A stretch of 64,000 nucleotides of DNA from assembly GCA_049323615.1 (NCBI GenBank), contig JBMOPD010000019.1, forward strand, positions 1 through 64,000. Reading direction: 5' to 3'. This stretch comes from JBMOPD01 sp049323615 (GTDB lineage: Bacteria; Bacillota; Desulfotomaculia; Desulfotomaculales; Desulfocucumaceae). Shown here piece by piece: positions 26,796 to 34,596 of the stretch (position 1 is the first letter of the stretch; every line of letters starts with the position of its first letter). The notes beneath the pieces are model-generated. The model was not told where the DNA came from. It was given only the letters and a program-made list of their open reading frames with translations, and did not search any database. The position numbers and the translations under genes are program-made.

Positions 26796-26845
26796 GAGAA
26801 CCGTTCTCACTATATAATTATATGCCACCCCAGAGGCAAAATCAA
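26796..26845 (-). promoter_or_regulatory. feoA promoter with 13-bp palindromic operator
   Basis: On the minus strand TTGATT (26840-26845), 17 bases, TATAAT (26817-26822). Eight bases after the -10 box, covering the expected start of transcription, is GAGAAC-n-GTTCTC (26796-26808), a perfect palindrome. Its site is where a repressor would act; it does not look like the classic Fur box. Confidence 0.65.
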
Positions 26846-26917
26846 CAAAAAATTATACTTTTAATATGATACAGGCGGGGCAAAATAAAACAACCAAATA
26901 TTAAGGGAGGGAAAAAA

Positions 26918-27058
26918 ATGGTTGACATCAATATAAAGGGGATGGAAGTGGCTCCTCTCAACGAGTCGCAGATGGACAAACTGCGGGAGGCCGAGAAAAG
27001 TATAAACAATGAAACCGGAACAGGCGAAGTATACCTGCTGGCAGTGACCAGAAAATAA
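26918..27058 (+). CDS. Small hypothetical protein (46 aa)
   Basis: ATG with an AAGGGAGGG ribosome site at a good distance. The product is soluble and mixed in charge (VDINIKGMEVAPLNESQMDK is its N-terminal half) and has no Cys or membrane segment. No family is recognised. It is followed by a strong 14-pair hairpin. The gene call rests on the ribosome site and clean frame. Confidence 0.55.
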   Translation: MVDINIKGMEVAPLNESQMDKLREAEKSINNETGTGEVYLLAVTRK

Positions 27059-27078
27059 GGTATCGGAGTTAGGAAGAA

Positions 27079-27111
27079 GGGTCAAGGAGACAGAATCCTG
27101 TCTCCTGACCC
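27079..27111. terminator. Strong hairpin between convergent genes
   Basis: GGGTCA-a-GGAGACAG and CTGTCTCC-TGACCC pair over 14 bases with one bulged A and a four-base loop. There is no clear T run on either side. It stands between the 46-residue gene and the GH18 fragment and could be a terminator or a small repeat element. Confidence 0.45.
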
Positions 27112-27120
27112 GATTTGCCC

Positions 27121-27327
27121 TTATCTTAAGAGCTTTCTTTCCAGGGTGTCCCAGAACGAAGCGTCCTCAAATCCCATCCGCCAGAAGGCTATGCCGCCCA
27201 GGCCGTATTTTTCAACCAATCCCAGTTTGATGGCCAGGCTGTACCTGTTCTCAAACCAAACCTCACCGGGCGGACCGCTTTTTCCCACCGGTCCTTTTGG
27301 GTTATAATAAGCTATGGCGTCAAGCAA
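27121..27327 (-). pseudogene. C-terminal fragment of a GH18 (YaaH/SleL-like) glycosidase
   Basis: The 68 residues resemble the last part of GH18 spore-type glucosaminidases: VWFENRYSLAIKLGLVEKYGLGGIAFWRMG followed by an EDASFW end (quoted in part; the key block is YGLGGIAFWRMG). The catalytic DxxDxDxE part is absent, and the plus-strand MFS gene begins where the missing part should be. It looks like the stump of a gene cut by rearrangement. Confidence 0.6.
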
Positions 27328-28498
27328 GGATTACGCTCTGATAACCGTACTTTTTCTGGCCGAATTTTCCAGGGGGGCTTTTTTTCTCGCCTTCCTGCCT
27401 TTATATACTACCGAATTTTTCGGCTGGACCGTTGCCACCGCCGGGTTAGCCGCATCAGTTCACTATTTTGCCGAAACCCTGGTCAAATCCTTTGCCGGGT
27501 GGCAGCTTGACAGGTTCGGCAGGCCGGTTCTCCTGGCAGGCCTGGTGGTCGGCCTGGCGGCATTAGTAATGGCCAGGATATATTCCCACCCGGTATCGCT
27601 GGTAGCATTCTCAGGCCTTTTCGGGCTGGGATTTTCACCCCTCTGGATCGGGGTGTTCACCGAGGTAGCCCCCACGGACAAAAAAGACCGCTCTTCCCGG
27701 ATCGGCCTGGTATTCGCGGCATGGCTGGCCGGGATGGGAAGCGGTCTGGCGGCAATCAATTTTTTCATTTCGGTCAGTTATGACTTTGCCTTTCTGGTTA
27801 TTATCCTTTTCTTCCTGGCGGCTCTGATAATCGCCTGGCTGTTTTACCCTTCGGTTTCAAACAATCAGCCCGGCCCCGGTATTTCCCCGGCCCCAATACT
27901 GCCGGCCATCCGCCACCTGGCCGTAAATAAAGCCGTTTCCCGGGTCCTTCTGCCCACCATGTTCTTGCAGACTTTGTCCGGCAGTTTGCTCATACCGGTG
28001 TTGCCGGTCTTTGCCAGAACAAGTCTGGGCCTGAGCCACGACGGGTACGGCCTCCTGGTTATAGCGGGAGGACTGGCCATGGTGCTGTTCCTTATCCCGA
28101 TGGGAAGGCTGGCGGATAAAACAAACCTTAAAACTATCCTGTTCGCCGGAATGGCCCTGGCTTCCGCAGCCCTGTCCGGCCTGGCCCTGGCGGGGAATAA
28201 GGACAACGCCGTCATAATATCGTTAATACTGGGAATATCCTATGCCGCTGTGCTTCCGGCCTGGAACACACTGCTGGCAAAGGCCGTCCCGCCTGAACGG
28301 CAGGCTACCGGCTGGGGTATATTTTCAACCGTAGAAGGCCTGGGCATTGCCGTGGGACCGGCCATGGGCGGGGTTTTGGCCCGGTACTTTAATCCGGTGG
28401 GGACGCTGCTGGCGGCTGCCGGCATACTTTCACTGATGGCGCTTTTTTACCTTGTTTACCCTGTGGAGAGGTTTTTTAAAACGGGGGTTAGGGGTTAG
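27314..28498 (+). CDS. MFS transporter
   Basis: A 394-residue major facilitator with about twelve membrane segments. Between segments 2 and 3 it has AGWQLDRFGRP, a variant of the G-x-x-x-D-R-x-G-R signature, and in the second half the matching GRLADKTNLK. A polar cytoplasmic loop near residues 180-205 separates the halves. The ATG overlaps the GH18 fragment on the other strand and lacks a good ribosome site; a TATAAT box lies only five bases upstream, so a leaderless or near-leaderless transcript is possible. Substrate unknown; drug or sugar efflux is typical of this subgroup. Confidence 0.85.
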   Translation: MASSKDYALITVLFLAEFSRGAFFLAFLPLYTTEFFGWTVATAGLAASVHYFAETLVKSFAGWQLDRFGRPVLLAGLVVGLAALVMARIYSHPVSLVAFSGLFGLGFSPLWIGVFTEVAPTDKKDRSSRIGLVFAAWLAGMGSGLAAINFFISVSYDFAFLVIILFFLAALIIAWLFYPSVSNNQPGPGISPAPILPAIRHLAVNKAVSRVLLPTMFLQTLSGSLLIPVLPVFARTSLGLSHDGYGLLVIAGGLAMVLFLIPMGRLADKTNLKTILFAGMALASAALSGLALAGNKDNAVIISLILGISYAAVLPAWNTLLAKAVPPERQATGWGIFSTVEGLGIAVGPAMGGVLARYFNPVGTLLAAAGILSLMALFYLVYPVERFFKTGVRG

Positions 28499-28577
28499 TA
28501 TTGAAAATTGAAGGTCAGGCCCTTAACTTATTAATTTATTTTCTCTGTGTTCTGTGGCTAAAAAAGGGGTTGATTCC

Positions 28578-29948
28578 GTGTTTGAGGACTTGCTCCAATA
28601 CTTTACTATCGCCGTCGTGGTTTATGCCATATTGCCCACGCTGCTGGCCCGCTTCTGCAGCGTCGGGGTAATCAGCCGCCTGCCCCTGAAGGAAGGAGTA
28701 ACAATTACCTTCGATGACGGCCCCGACCCCCGGTACACTCCCCGGGTGCTGGATATCCTCAGGGCGGCCGGGGTCAAGGCCTGCTTTTTCGTGGTGGGGG
28801 AAAAGGCCCGCAGGCACCCGGAAATAATAGAAAAAATCGTTTCCGACGGCCATGAAATAGGCATCCACGGATTAAGGCACCGCATTCCCTGGCTGCTGGG
28901 GCCTGTTGGCACCATCAGGGAAATAAAGGAATCTGCCCGGGTCATCGAGGAAATTACCGGGTCCCGGCCGGCGGCATTCAGGCCTCCCTGGGGGCTTTTC
29001 AACCTGTGCTCCTATCTGGGCAGTTTAGCTCTCAAACAAAAGGTGGTGTTGTGGTCCTTCATGAGCTGGGACTGGGCCGGGAGTATTACCCCGGAAAATA
29101 TAGAGAAAAGGGTGCGCAAAAGGCTCGCTGACGGATCCATCCTGGTGTTTCACGACAGTGATACCGCGCCGGGGGCTTCCGGCGGGTGCACCGAAAAGAT
29201 GCTTTCCGCCCTGCCCGGAGTCATAGACGAATTAAAAGAGCGCGGGTACGATATAATGCCCCTGGGTAATTCCATAAAAAAGCCGCCCTGCGGGCGGCAG
29301 AATTCAGAATTCAGAATCCAGAATCCAGAATGTAAAGGCATTCCTTTACTGCGTTGCTGCCTGCGTGGCAGCCGGTTCCTGCCGGGGTTGTGGCGGGTGT
29401 GGGACAGGATGTTCAGGCTGGCGCTGAACATCAAAGATGTTACGGCCGATGACGGCAGTCCCACCATCTTCCGCACCTCGGTGAGGCGGTATACCGGCGC
29501 CCCCGTGGCACTGCCCGGCGGGGAGACCCTGCATCCCGGTGAAAAAATCTGCGAACTGCACGTAAACAATGACTACATGGCGGAATACCTTGCAGGAGAG
29601 ACCGGCCCGGGCAGATTGGGAATCAGAATTGTCCGCGAGCTGCGCCGCTCCCTCCCCGCCTTGGCTGCCCATATCGCCGGGGACCCCCGGTATATGGACA
29701 TTAAATCCGTGGTGGGCATAACCTTGCTGCACAGGGCGACGGCCGCAATGGGTTTTACCGCCGTGGAAATATCCTCGCCGCTGATCAGAAAAATGATATC
29801 TTTCTACCAGGGCCTGATTTTAAATCTCTATCACCCCTCCGGAAAGGACCGTTTATCAGGGAAGGGTGACATGAACCCCAAAATAGTGGCTATAAGCAAA
29901 TCAATGCTTCTTTCAAAATATCTGCCGTCAGCGGTACACAATAAATGA
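28578..29948 (+). CDS. Polysaccharide deacetylase (NodB) fused to a YkoP-like domain
   Basis: After one N-terminal membrane segment comes a NodB homology domain (about residues 35-235): TFDDGPDP, HEIGIHGLRH, RPPWG, SWDW and LVFHDS, all with catalytic and metal residues in place. A linker of low-quality sequence (about 240-265) follows, then a YkoP-like domain (LWRVWDRMFRLALN, ELHVNNDYM). Role: removal of acetyl groups from cell-wall or other glycans outside the membrane. The linker is encoded by a terminator-like hairpin plus a copy of the CAGAATTC repeat, so two genes may have been joined through old intergenic DNA. GTG at 28578 with AGGGG eight bases upstream is preferred to a GTG at 28554. 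Confidence 0.82.
   Translation: MFEDLLQYFTIAVVVYAILPTLLARFCSVGVISRLPLKEGVTITFDDGPDPRYTPRVLDILRAAGVKACFFVVGEKARRHPEIIEKIVSDGHEIGIHGLRHRIPWLLGPVGTIREIKESARVIEEITGSRPAAFRPPWGLFNLCSYLGSLALKQKVVLWSFMSWDWAGSITPENIEKRVRKRLADGSILVFHDSDTAPGASGGCTEKMLSALPGVIDELKERGYDIMPLGNSIKKPPCGRQNSEFRIQNPECKGIPLLRCCLRGSRFLPGLWRVWDRMFRLALNIKDVTADDGSPTIFRTSVRRYTGAPVALPGGETLHPGEKICELHVNNDYMAEYLAGETGPGRLGIRIVRELRRSLPALAAHIAGDPRYMDIKSVVGITLLHRATAAMGFTAVEISSPLIRKMISFYQGLILNLYHPSGKDRLSGKGDMNPKIVAISKSMLLSKYLPSAVHNK
29279..29336. repeat. In-gene hairpin plus CAGAATTC heptamer repeat
   Basis: GCCGCCC-tgc-GGGCGGC with six A ahead (a complete intrinsic terminator if read on the minus strand) is followed by five imperfect CAGAATTC/CAGAATCC units. 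The frame stays open through both. The repeat matches those at 17033 and 56663, which are intergenic. Confidence 0.7.
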
Positions 29949-29958
29949 TACAAAACTT

Positions 29959-31377
29959 TCAAAAGTACATATCCCTGGCGCCCTGTTCGATCATCCTCAG
30001 GCGCTCCATGGTCAGCTGCCGGACCTTTAAATTGCCGATCTCCTCCAAGTGCTCCTTAATGGCCCTCTCGCCCGCTTCCCGGGTGGCCGGCGAGGCATAG
30101 TCCTCCAGGAATTCCTTGAAGGTAAGAATGGCGTTGGGCTGGCACACATTTTGAATTTGCCCGCTCTTGGCCAATGCCATAAAGCGGTCCCCCGTGCGGC
30201 CGCTGCGGTAACAGGCCGTGCAAAAACTGGGCAGGTAACCCGACAGGCAGATGCTGCGCAGCACTTCATCGGGGCTGCGGTGGTCCTCCACCTGGAACTG
30301 CGGCGATTCATCGCTGCGGGCAGCCGGATCGGATTTTCTTTCCTGTTCCAGTTTATAGCCGCCCACCCCGGTGCATGACCCCGCGCTAATCTGCGACACG
30401 CCGGCGGCCAGCAGTTCGTCCCTGAACTCCGGCCGCTCCCGGGTGGACAGTATCATCCCCGTGTAGGGGACTGACAGGCGCAGGACGGCGATCACTTTTT
30501 TAAAATCGGCGTCATTTACCAGGTAGGGGAAATGATCATAATCCACACCCGGGGCCGGGCGCAGCCGGGGCACCGAAATAGTGTGCGGCCCCACCCCGAA
30601 AACCTCCTCCAGGTGCAGGGCGTGCAGCAGCATGGCAAGCACTTCAAATTTGTAGTCGTACAGCCCGAACAGCACCCCTACGCCCACATCGTCGATGCCC
30701 CCCTCCATGGCCCTGTCCATGGCCGTGGCATGGTAGTCGTAATCGCGCTTGGGCCCGGCCGGGTGCATGGCCGCGTAGGTTTGCCGGTGGTATGTTTCCT
30801 GGAACAGTATGTAGGTGCCGATGCCGGCTTCCTTCAACCGCCGGTAGTTTTCCACGGTGGTGGCCGCAATGTTGATATTTACCCGCCGGATGCTGCCGTT
30901 GGACTCCTTGACCCGGTAAATGGTCCCGATTGCCTCCAGAACATATTCAATAGGGCAGTTTTCGGGATCCTCCCCGGCTTCCACGGCCAGCCGCTTGTGT
31001 CCCAAAGACTCCAGGATTGTTACTTCCTCCCGCAGCTCATCCATGGTCAGCCGCCGCCGGGCAAATCCATTTTCGCGCCGGTAGCCGCAGTACACACAGT
31101 TGTTGATGCAGTAATTGCTGATATACAGCGGGGCAAAAAGCACCAGCCGGCGGCCGTATATTTTTTTCTTGATCTCGTAAGCGGCGCGAAACATCTCCGC
31201 CAGCAGGCCGGCATCCTCCAGGTGCAGCAGCACGGCGCATTCCCGGGGTGAAATACCTTTAGCCAGGCGGGCCTTTTCAATAATCCGGCGGGCCTGTTCC
31301 CTGTCCGCCTGCCGGGCCTCTTCCAGCCATTGACTGATCAGACCTTCATTAATAAAATCAGCCTGCCCCCTTTGCAT
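29959..31377 (-). CDS. hydG: [FeFe]-hydrogenase maturase HydG
   Basis: HydG is a radical-SAM tyrosine lyase that makes the CO and CN ligands of the hydrogenase H-cluster. The cluster motif CINNCVYC (about residues 93-100) binds the SAM 4Fe-4S cluster, and CTACYRSGRTGDRFM near the C terminus binds the auxiliary cluster. The ThiH-like fold is evident (RRVNINIAATTVENYRRLKEAG, quoted from NINIAATT). The ATG at 31377 with AAGGAGG eight bases upstream is chosen over a TTG two codons earlier. It follows hydE by two bases. No structural hydrogenase lies in the window. Confidence 0.95.
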   Translation of the reverse strand: MQRGQADFINEGLISQWLEEARQADREQARRIIEKARLAKGISPRECAVLLHLEDAGLLAEMFRAAYEIKKKIYGRRLVLFAPLYISNYCINNCVYCGYRRENGFARRRLTMDELREEVTILESLGHKRLAVEAGEDPENCPIEYVLEAIGTIYRVKESNGSIRRVNINIAATTVENYRRLKEAGIGTYILFQETYHRQTYAAMHPAGPKRDYDYHATAMDRAMEGGIDDVGVGVLFGLYDYKFEVLAMLLHALHLEEVFGVGPHTISVPRLRPAPGVDYDHFPYLVNDADFKKVIAVLRLSVPYTGMILSTRERPEFRDELLAAGVSQISAGSCTGVGGYKLEQERKSDPAARSDESPQFQVEDHRSPDEVLRSICLSGYLPSFCTACYRSGRTGDRFMALAKSGQIQNVCQPNAILTFKEFLEDYASPATREAGERAIKEHLEEIGNLKVRQLTMERLRMIEQGARDMYF

Positions 31378-31379
31378 CG

Positions 31380-32429
31380 TCAATTCCTCCTTAGAATTTT
31401 TATGGCGTCGCCGCGATCCCGGGCCAATGGCCTGCCCAGCCCGGAAAGCAATATTTTAATCATCTCCAGCGCCTCCCCGGGATCCGCGGAAGGCTCTTTT
31501 TTTTGGGGGTAAATGAGGTACTTGTCCCGCACACCGGGCGGGGTTAAATTGGGCATGATCACGTTGGCGCCGCTTTTTAAGGCCAGCCGGCGGGCTTCCG
31601 GGTGCAGCGTCCCGAGAGCGGTGGTGGCCGGCAGGTGGGCCCGGGGACAGCACAGCCTGGTAACGGCCAGCGTTTTCAGGGTGAGATCCAGGTTTCCGGC
31701 CGGGGCCGATTTTAAAGGAGTGTCGTGGTGGGGCAGAAACGGGCCGATGCCTGCCATATCCACGTCCAGGCGGCGCATAAGCATGATGTCCCCGGCCAGT
31801 ATCTCCGGGCTCTGGCCCGGCAGGCCCACCATGTTGCCCGATCCCGTCTGATAACCCAGTTCCTTAAGCCAGTACAGGCACTGGAGGCGGTTCTTCAGGC
31901 TGCCGCCGGGCTTTAAGTACCGGAAAAGATTTTGGTCTGCCGTTTCGTGCTTCAACAGGTAGCGGTCGGCGCCGGCCTCCCGCCAGTCCCTGTACTCCTC
32001 CCGGCTGCGCTCTCCCAGGGACAGGGTTACCGCCAGGCCTTTATTCTTGATCTGCTCAATCAGTCCGGCAATATCGGCGGCGCGGTAATGCAAATCCTCC
32101 CCGGACTGCAGGACCACGGTCCGGTATCCCAGGGCGGCGGCTTTATCCACGGCGGCCATAATTTCCTGCCTGGTCAGCCGGTAGCGGGAAAGCCGCCTGT
32201 TGTCCCGGCGCAGGCCGCAGTAGAGGCAGTTCCTGCGGCAGTAGTTGGAGAATTCGACAACGGCCCTCAGGTGGACGGCATCACCCACCCCCTTGCGGCG
32301 CACCCGGTCGGCGGCGGCAAAGAGGGCCGGCATCTGCCCGGGGCCGGCCGACAGTAAAACCACAATTTCCCGCCGATCCGGCTGTTTTCCTGTCATTACA
32401 TTGTGCAAGGCGGCGGTGAAGGCGTCCAT
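31380..32429 (-). CDS. hydE: [FeFe]-hydrogenase maturase HydE
   Basis: HydE is a radical-SAM protein of the BioB-like family that helps build the dithiomethylamine bridge of the H-cluster. The motif CRRNCLYCGLRRDN (about residues 64-77) is typical. Further family features are VVLQSGEDLHY, LSLGERS, KHETAD and the GNMVGLPGQ segment. Length 349 is normal. It starts two bases after hydF. Confidence 0.95.
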   Translation of the reverse strand: MDAFTAALHNVMTGKQPDRREIVVLLSAGPGQMPALFAAADRVRRKGVGDAVHLRAVVEFSNYCRRNCLYCGLRRDNRRLSRYRLTRQEIMAAVDKAAALGYRTVVLQSGEDLHYRAADIAGLIEQIKNKGLAVTLSLGERSREEYRDWREAGADRYLLKHETADQNLFRYLKPGGSLKNRLQCLYWLKELGYQTGSGNMVGLPGQSPEILAGDIMLMRRLDVDMAGIGPFLPHHDTPLKSAPAGNLDLTLKTLAVTRLCCPRAHLPATTALGTLHPEARRLALKSGANVIMPNLTPPGVRDKYLIYPQKKEPSADPGEALEMIKILLSGLGRPLARDRGDAIKILRRN

Positions 32430-32431
32430 GG

Positions 32432-33667
32432 TCAGGCCACCCCGTTTTCATCCAGCAGGGCCAGCACATCGGGGAAAGGCGCCAGCGCCCGCCTCAAAAT
32501 GCCGTGCATGTAGGCGATCAGCACCCCGTAATTGACAATGGGCGCGCCGGCGGCCCGGGCAGCCATAATGCGGCTGATCATCTCCCTCCGGTTGATCATG
32601 CAGGCCCCGCAGTGCACAATCAGCTTGTAACTCTCCAGGCCGGCGGGCAGCTCGATGCCGCTGGACCAGTGGAAATTCAGTTCCCCGCCCACGGCCTGGC
32701 GCAGCCAGCGGGGAATCTTGACCGTACCGATATCATCGGCCACCCGGTGGTGCGTGCAGGCCTCGGCAATGAGCACGTGATCACCGGGCTGCAGGTCTTC
32801 CACCGCCAGGGCGCCCTCCACCAGGGTGGCCAGATCACCCTTGTAGCGGGCAAAAAGGATGGAAAAGGAAGTCAGGGGCACGCCGGGCGGAGTATCGGCG
32901 TCCACCTTTAAAAATGCCTGGGAGTCGGTTATCACCAGCGCCGGCGGCTTTTGCAGCCGGCTCAGGGCGGCTTTCAACTCCCGCTCCTTGACCACCATGG
33001 CCAGGCAGTCATGGTCCAGCAGGTCGCGGATGGTCTGCACCTGGGGCAAAATCAGGCGGCCCTTTGGCGCGGCCAGGTCGATAGGCACCACCAGCAGCGC
33101 CAGTTCCCCCGGAGGCACCAGGTCGCCGGCGATGGTGGGCGCCGTCCACTCTTTGGGGGCCAGTTTAATCATGGCCTGCTTTAATTCATCAATACCCTCA
33201 CCGGTGCGGGCACTCACTTTCACCCAGGGTATACCGGGCAGCGGGATACCAACATCCCCGGGGTCCGGCAGGAGGTCGATCTTGTTGATCACACCCAGCA
33301 CCGGCTGCTGTGTTTGCCTGCAGGCGTCCACCAGCCACCGCTCCAGTTCCCCCACCCCCTGCCGGTGGCCGACCACCAGCAGCACCAGGTCGGCCTTGGC
33401 CAGTACGCCCAGGCTTTTCGACACCCGCTGGCGCCCCAGTTCCCCCTCGTCATCCAGGCCCGCCGTGTCAATAATAACCACGGGACCTATGGGCAGGATT
33501 TCCATGGACTTATATACCGGGTCGGTGGTTGTGCCGGCCACGGGGGACACAATGGCGATGTCCTGCCCGGTCAGGGTGTTTATCAGGCTGGATTTGCCGG
33601 TATTGCGCCGCCCAAAGAGGGCAATGTGCAGCCTGCTGCCCCGCGGCGTGTCATTCATGATCCCCAT
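32432..33667 (-). CDS. hydF: [FeFe]-hydrogenase maturation GTPase HydF
   Basis: HydF is the GTPase scaffold that carries the H-cluster precursor to the hydrogenase. The N-terminal Era-like G domain has ALFGRRNTGKSS (P-loop), GTTTDPV, IDTAGLDDEG and NKIDLL. The C-terminal cluster domain contains EACTHHRVADDIGTVKIPRWL (quoted from CTHH) and HCGACMINRRE, the His/Cys ligands of its 4Fe-4S cluster. A second ATG three codons in is also possible as the start. First maturase of the operon, 32 bases after the small regulator gene. Confidence 0.95.
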   Translation of the reverse strand: MGIMNDTPRGSRLHIALFGRRNTGKSSLINTLTGQDIAIVSPVAGTTTDPVYKSMEILPIGPVVIIDTAGLDDEGELGRQRVSKSLGVLAKADLVLLVVGHRQGVGELERWLVDACRQTQQPVLGVINKIDLLPDPGDVGIPLPGIPWVKVSARTGEGIDELKQAMIKLAPKEWTAPTIAGDLVPPGELALLVVPIDLAAPKGRLILPQVQTIRDLLDHDCLAMVVKERELKAALSRLQKPPALVITDSQAFLKVDADTPPGVPLTSFSILFARYKGDLATLVEGALAVEDLQPGDHVLIAEACTHHRVADDIGTVKIPRWLRQAVGGELNFHWSSGIELPAGLESYKLIVHCGACMINRREMISRIMAARAAGAPIVNYGVLIAYMHGILRRALAPFPDVLALLDENGVA

Positions 33668-33699
33668 CCCCCTTCTCCGGGGCGGCCCCAGTCAGGGAT

Positions 33700-33954
33700 T
33701 TAACCTCGGGTGACCAGGGAACTTTTAACCTGAACCCCTTTTATCTGCCCCAGCCTTCCCGTCAAAGCCCCAATCTCATCGGTGCTGCCGTCCACAATCA
33801 GTGAAATCACCGAAAGCCCTCTTTCCCGGTAAGGAATGCCCATGCGGCCCACAATCACATCGGCGTATGAACTCAGTATGCTGTTGATTTTGGGAGCCTG
33901 CTCCCGGTTTTCAACGACGATGCCAATTACGCCGATACGGCGTTCTGCACCCAT
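33700..33954 (-). CDS. TM1266-type iron-only hydrogenase system regulator
   Basis: The 84-residue protein (RRIGVIGIVVENREQAPKIN at the start, VGRMGIPY in the middle and a GVQVKSSLV end) matches the small ACT/NikR-C-like proteins called 'iron-only hydrogenase system regulator' (TM1266 family). No DNA-binding domain is present, so how it regulates is unclear. It heads the hydF-hydE-hydG operon; the tight spacing supports one transcript. Confidence 0.88.
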   Translation of the reverse strand: MGAERRIGVIGIVVENREQAPKINSILSSYADVIVGRMGIPYRERGLSVISLIVDGSTDEIGALTGRLGQIKGVQVKSSLVTRG

Positions 33955-33973
33955 TGTCCCACTTCCTTGGCAA

Positions 33974-34013
33974 TAGCCTTTAGCTGTAAGCTTTTATCTT
34001 ACTGCTAACAGCC
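33974..34013. repeat. Palindrome-like intergenic repeat (AGCTGTAAGC type)
   Basis: TTTAGCTGTAAGC and a partly inverted TTACTGCTAACAGCC lie just upstream of the hydrogenase-regulator gene. Same family as at 6915. Confidence 0.45.
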
Positions 34014-34021
34014 ATTTGGTT

Positions 34022-34179
34022 AAATTGAAAGCCTGTTTTCCCCGGGCGAAAACAGGCTTGCAGCAGGCATGGACAAGCTCCTTGCCCCTTGACCACAGTA
34101 CATGGTGCACCTGATTGCCGCAGGGATGCGCCGGAATTTTAACCCTCCCGGCCGGGTAACTTTCCCGTACCGGTCAGGT
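34022..34179 (-). ncRNA. Candidate structured RNA or leader upstream of the hyd operon
   Basis: Read on the minus strand, ACCTGA (34174-34179) pairs with TCAGGT (34109-34114), enclosing two clear hairpins: CGGG-n7-CCCG inside CCGG/CCGG, and CCGGGA/TTCCGG. A GGGCAAG-GAG-CTTGTCC hairpin follows, and the element ends in a perfect 12-pair GC-rich hairpin with GAAAACAGGCTT arms and a T-rich tail (34025-34059). There is no open reading frame. A riboswitch-like or attenuator leader of hydF-E-G, or an independent small RNA, would fit. I cannot assign a class; the cobalamin B12 box is absent. Confidence 0.45.
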
Positions 34180-34270
34180 ATTAATAATATATATTCCTTT
34201 TGATGTTAATTATATATCCCCGGCGGCTAAATTCAAGTAAATTTTTTCACAAGTTTATGCCTCCTACGGC

Positions 34271-34417
34271 CTAACGGGACGATAACAGCATAAAGGCCAG
34301 CAGTAAAAGGGAAGAAACCAAAAAAAACACGAAGATTATAAAAAAGACGGGGTCAACAGCCAGCCTGCCCAGCCGGATCTTTCGGGTCTGCCTGTTTTTA
34401 CCATGCTGTCCTTCCAT
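34271..34417 (-). CDS. Small single-span membrane protein (48 aa)
   Basis: ATG with GGAG seven bases upstream opens a 48-residue frame: a basic N terminus with eight Lys/Arg in the first 18 residues, then one long hydrophobic helix (VFFIIFVFFLVSSLLLLAFM). The positive-inside rule puts the N terminus in the cytoplasm. No family recognised. It is transcribed away from the acyl-CoA synthetase and toward the candidate RNA element, and may share that transcript. Confidence 0.55.
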   Translation of the reverse strand: MEGQHGKNRQTRKIRLGRLAVDPVFFIIFVFFLVSSLLLLAFMLLSSR

Positions 34418-34596
34418 TTAATAACTCCTTTCCGACCAAAATGGTAGCGCTGCAATACCAGTGATGAGCTGAAATCCCTGTCACCTAAAAAGAAGGATTT
34501 TCACTGCTGAAAGAGAAATAAAACAGTTACAATTGTACGCTGTTCCTGAGCCTCACACCTACTTCACGCCGGCTGGCGACAAGGAGGTACCGGTAT

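Noticed and set aside
34022..34179. Cobalamin riboswitch
   Set aside because: Part of the element looks like GGG-n-GGTTAAAATTCC with following CCC, but the B12 box (AGCCAGGAGACC type) and the CCACTG block are absent. Left as unclassified.
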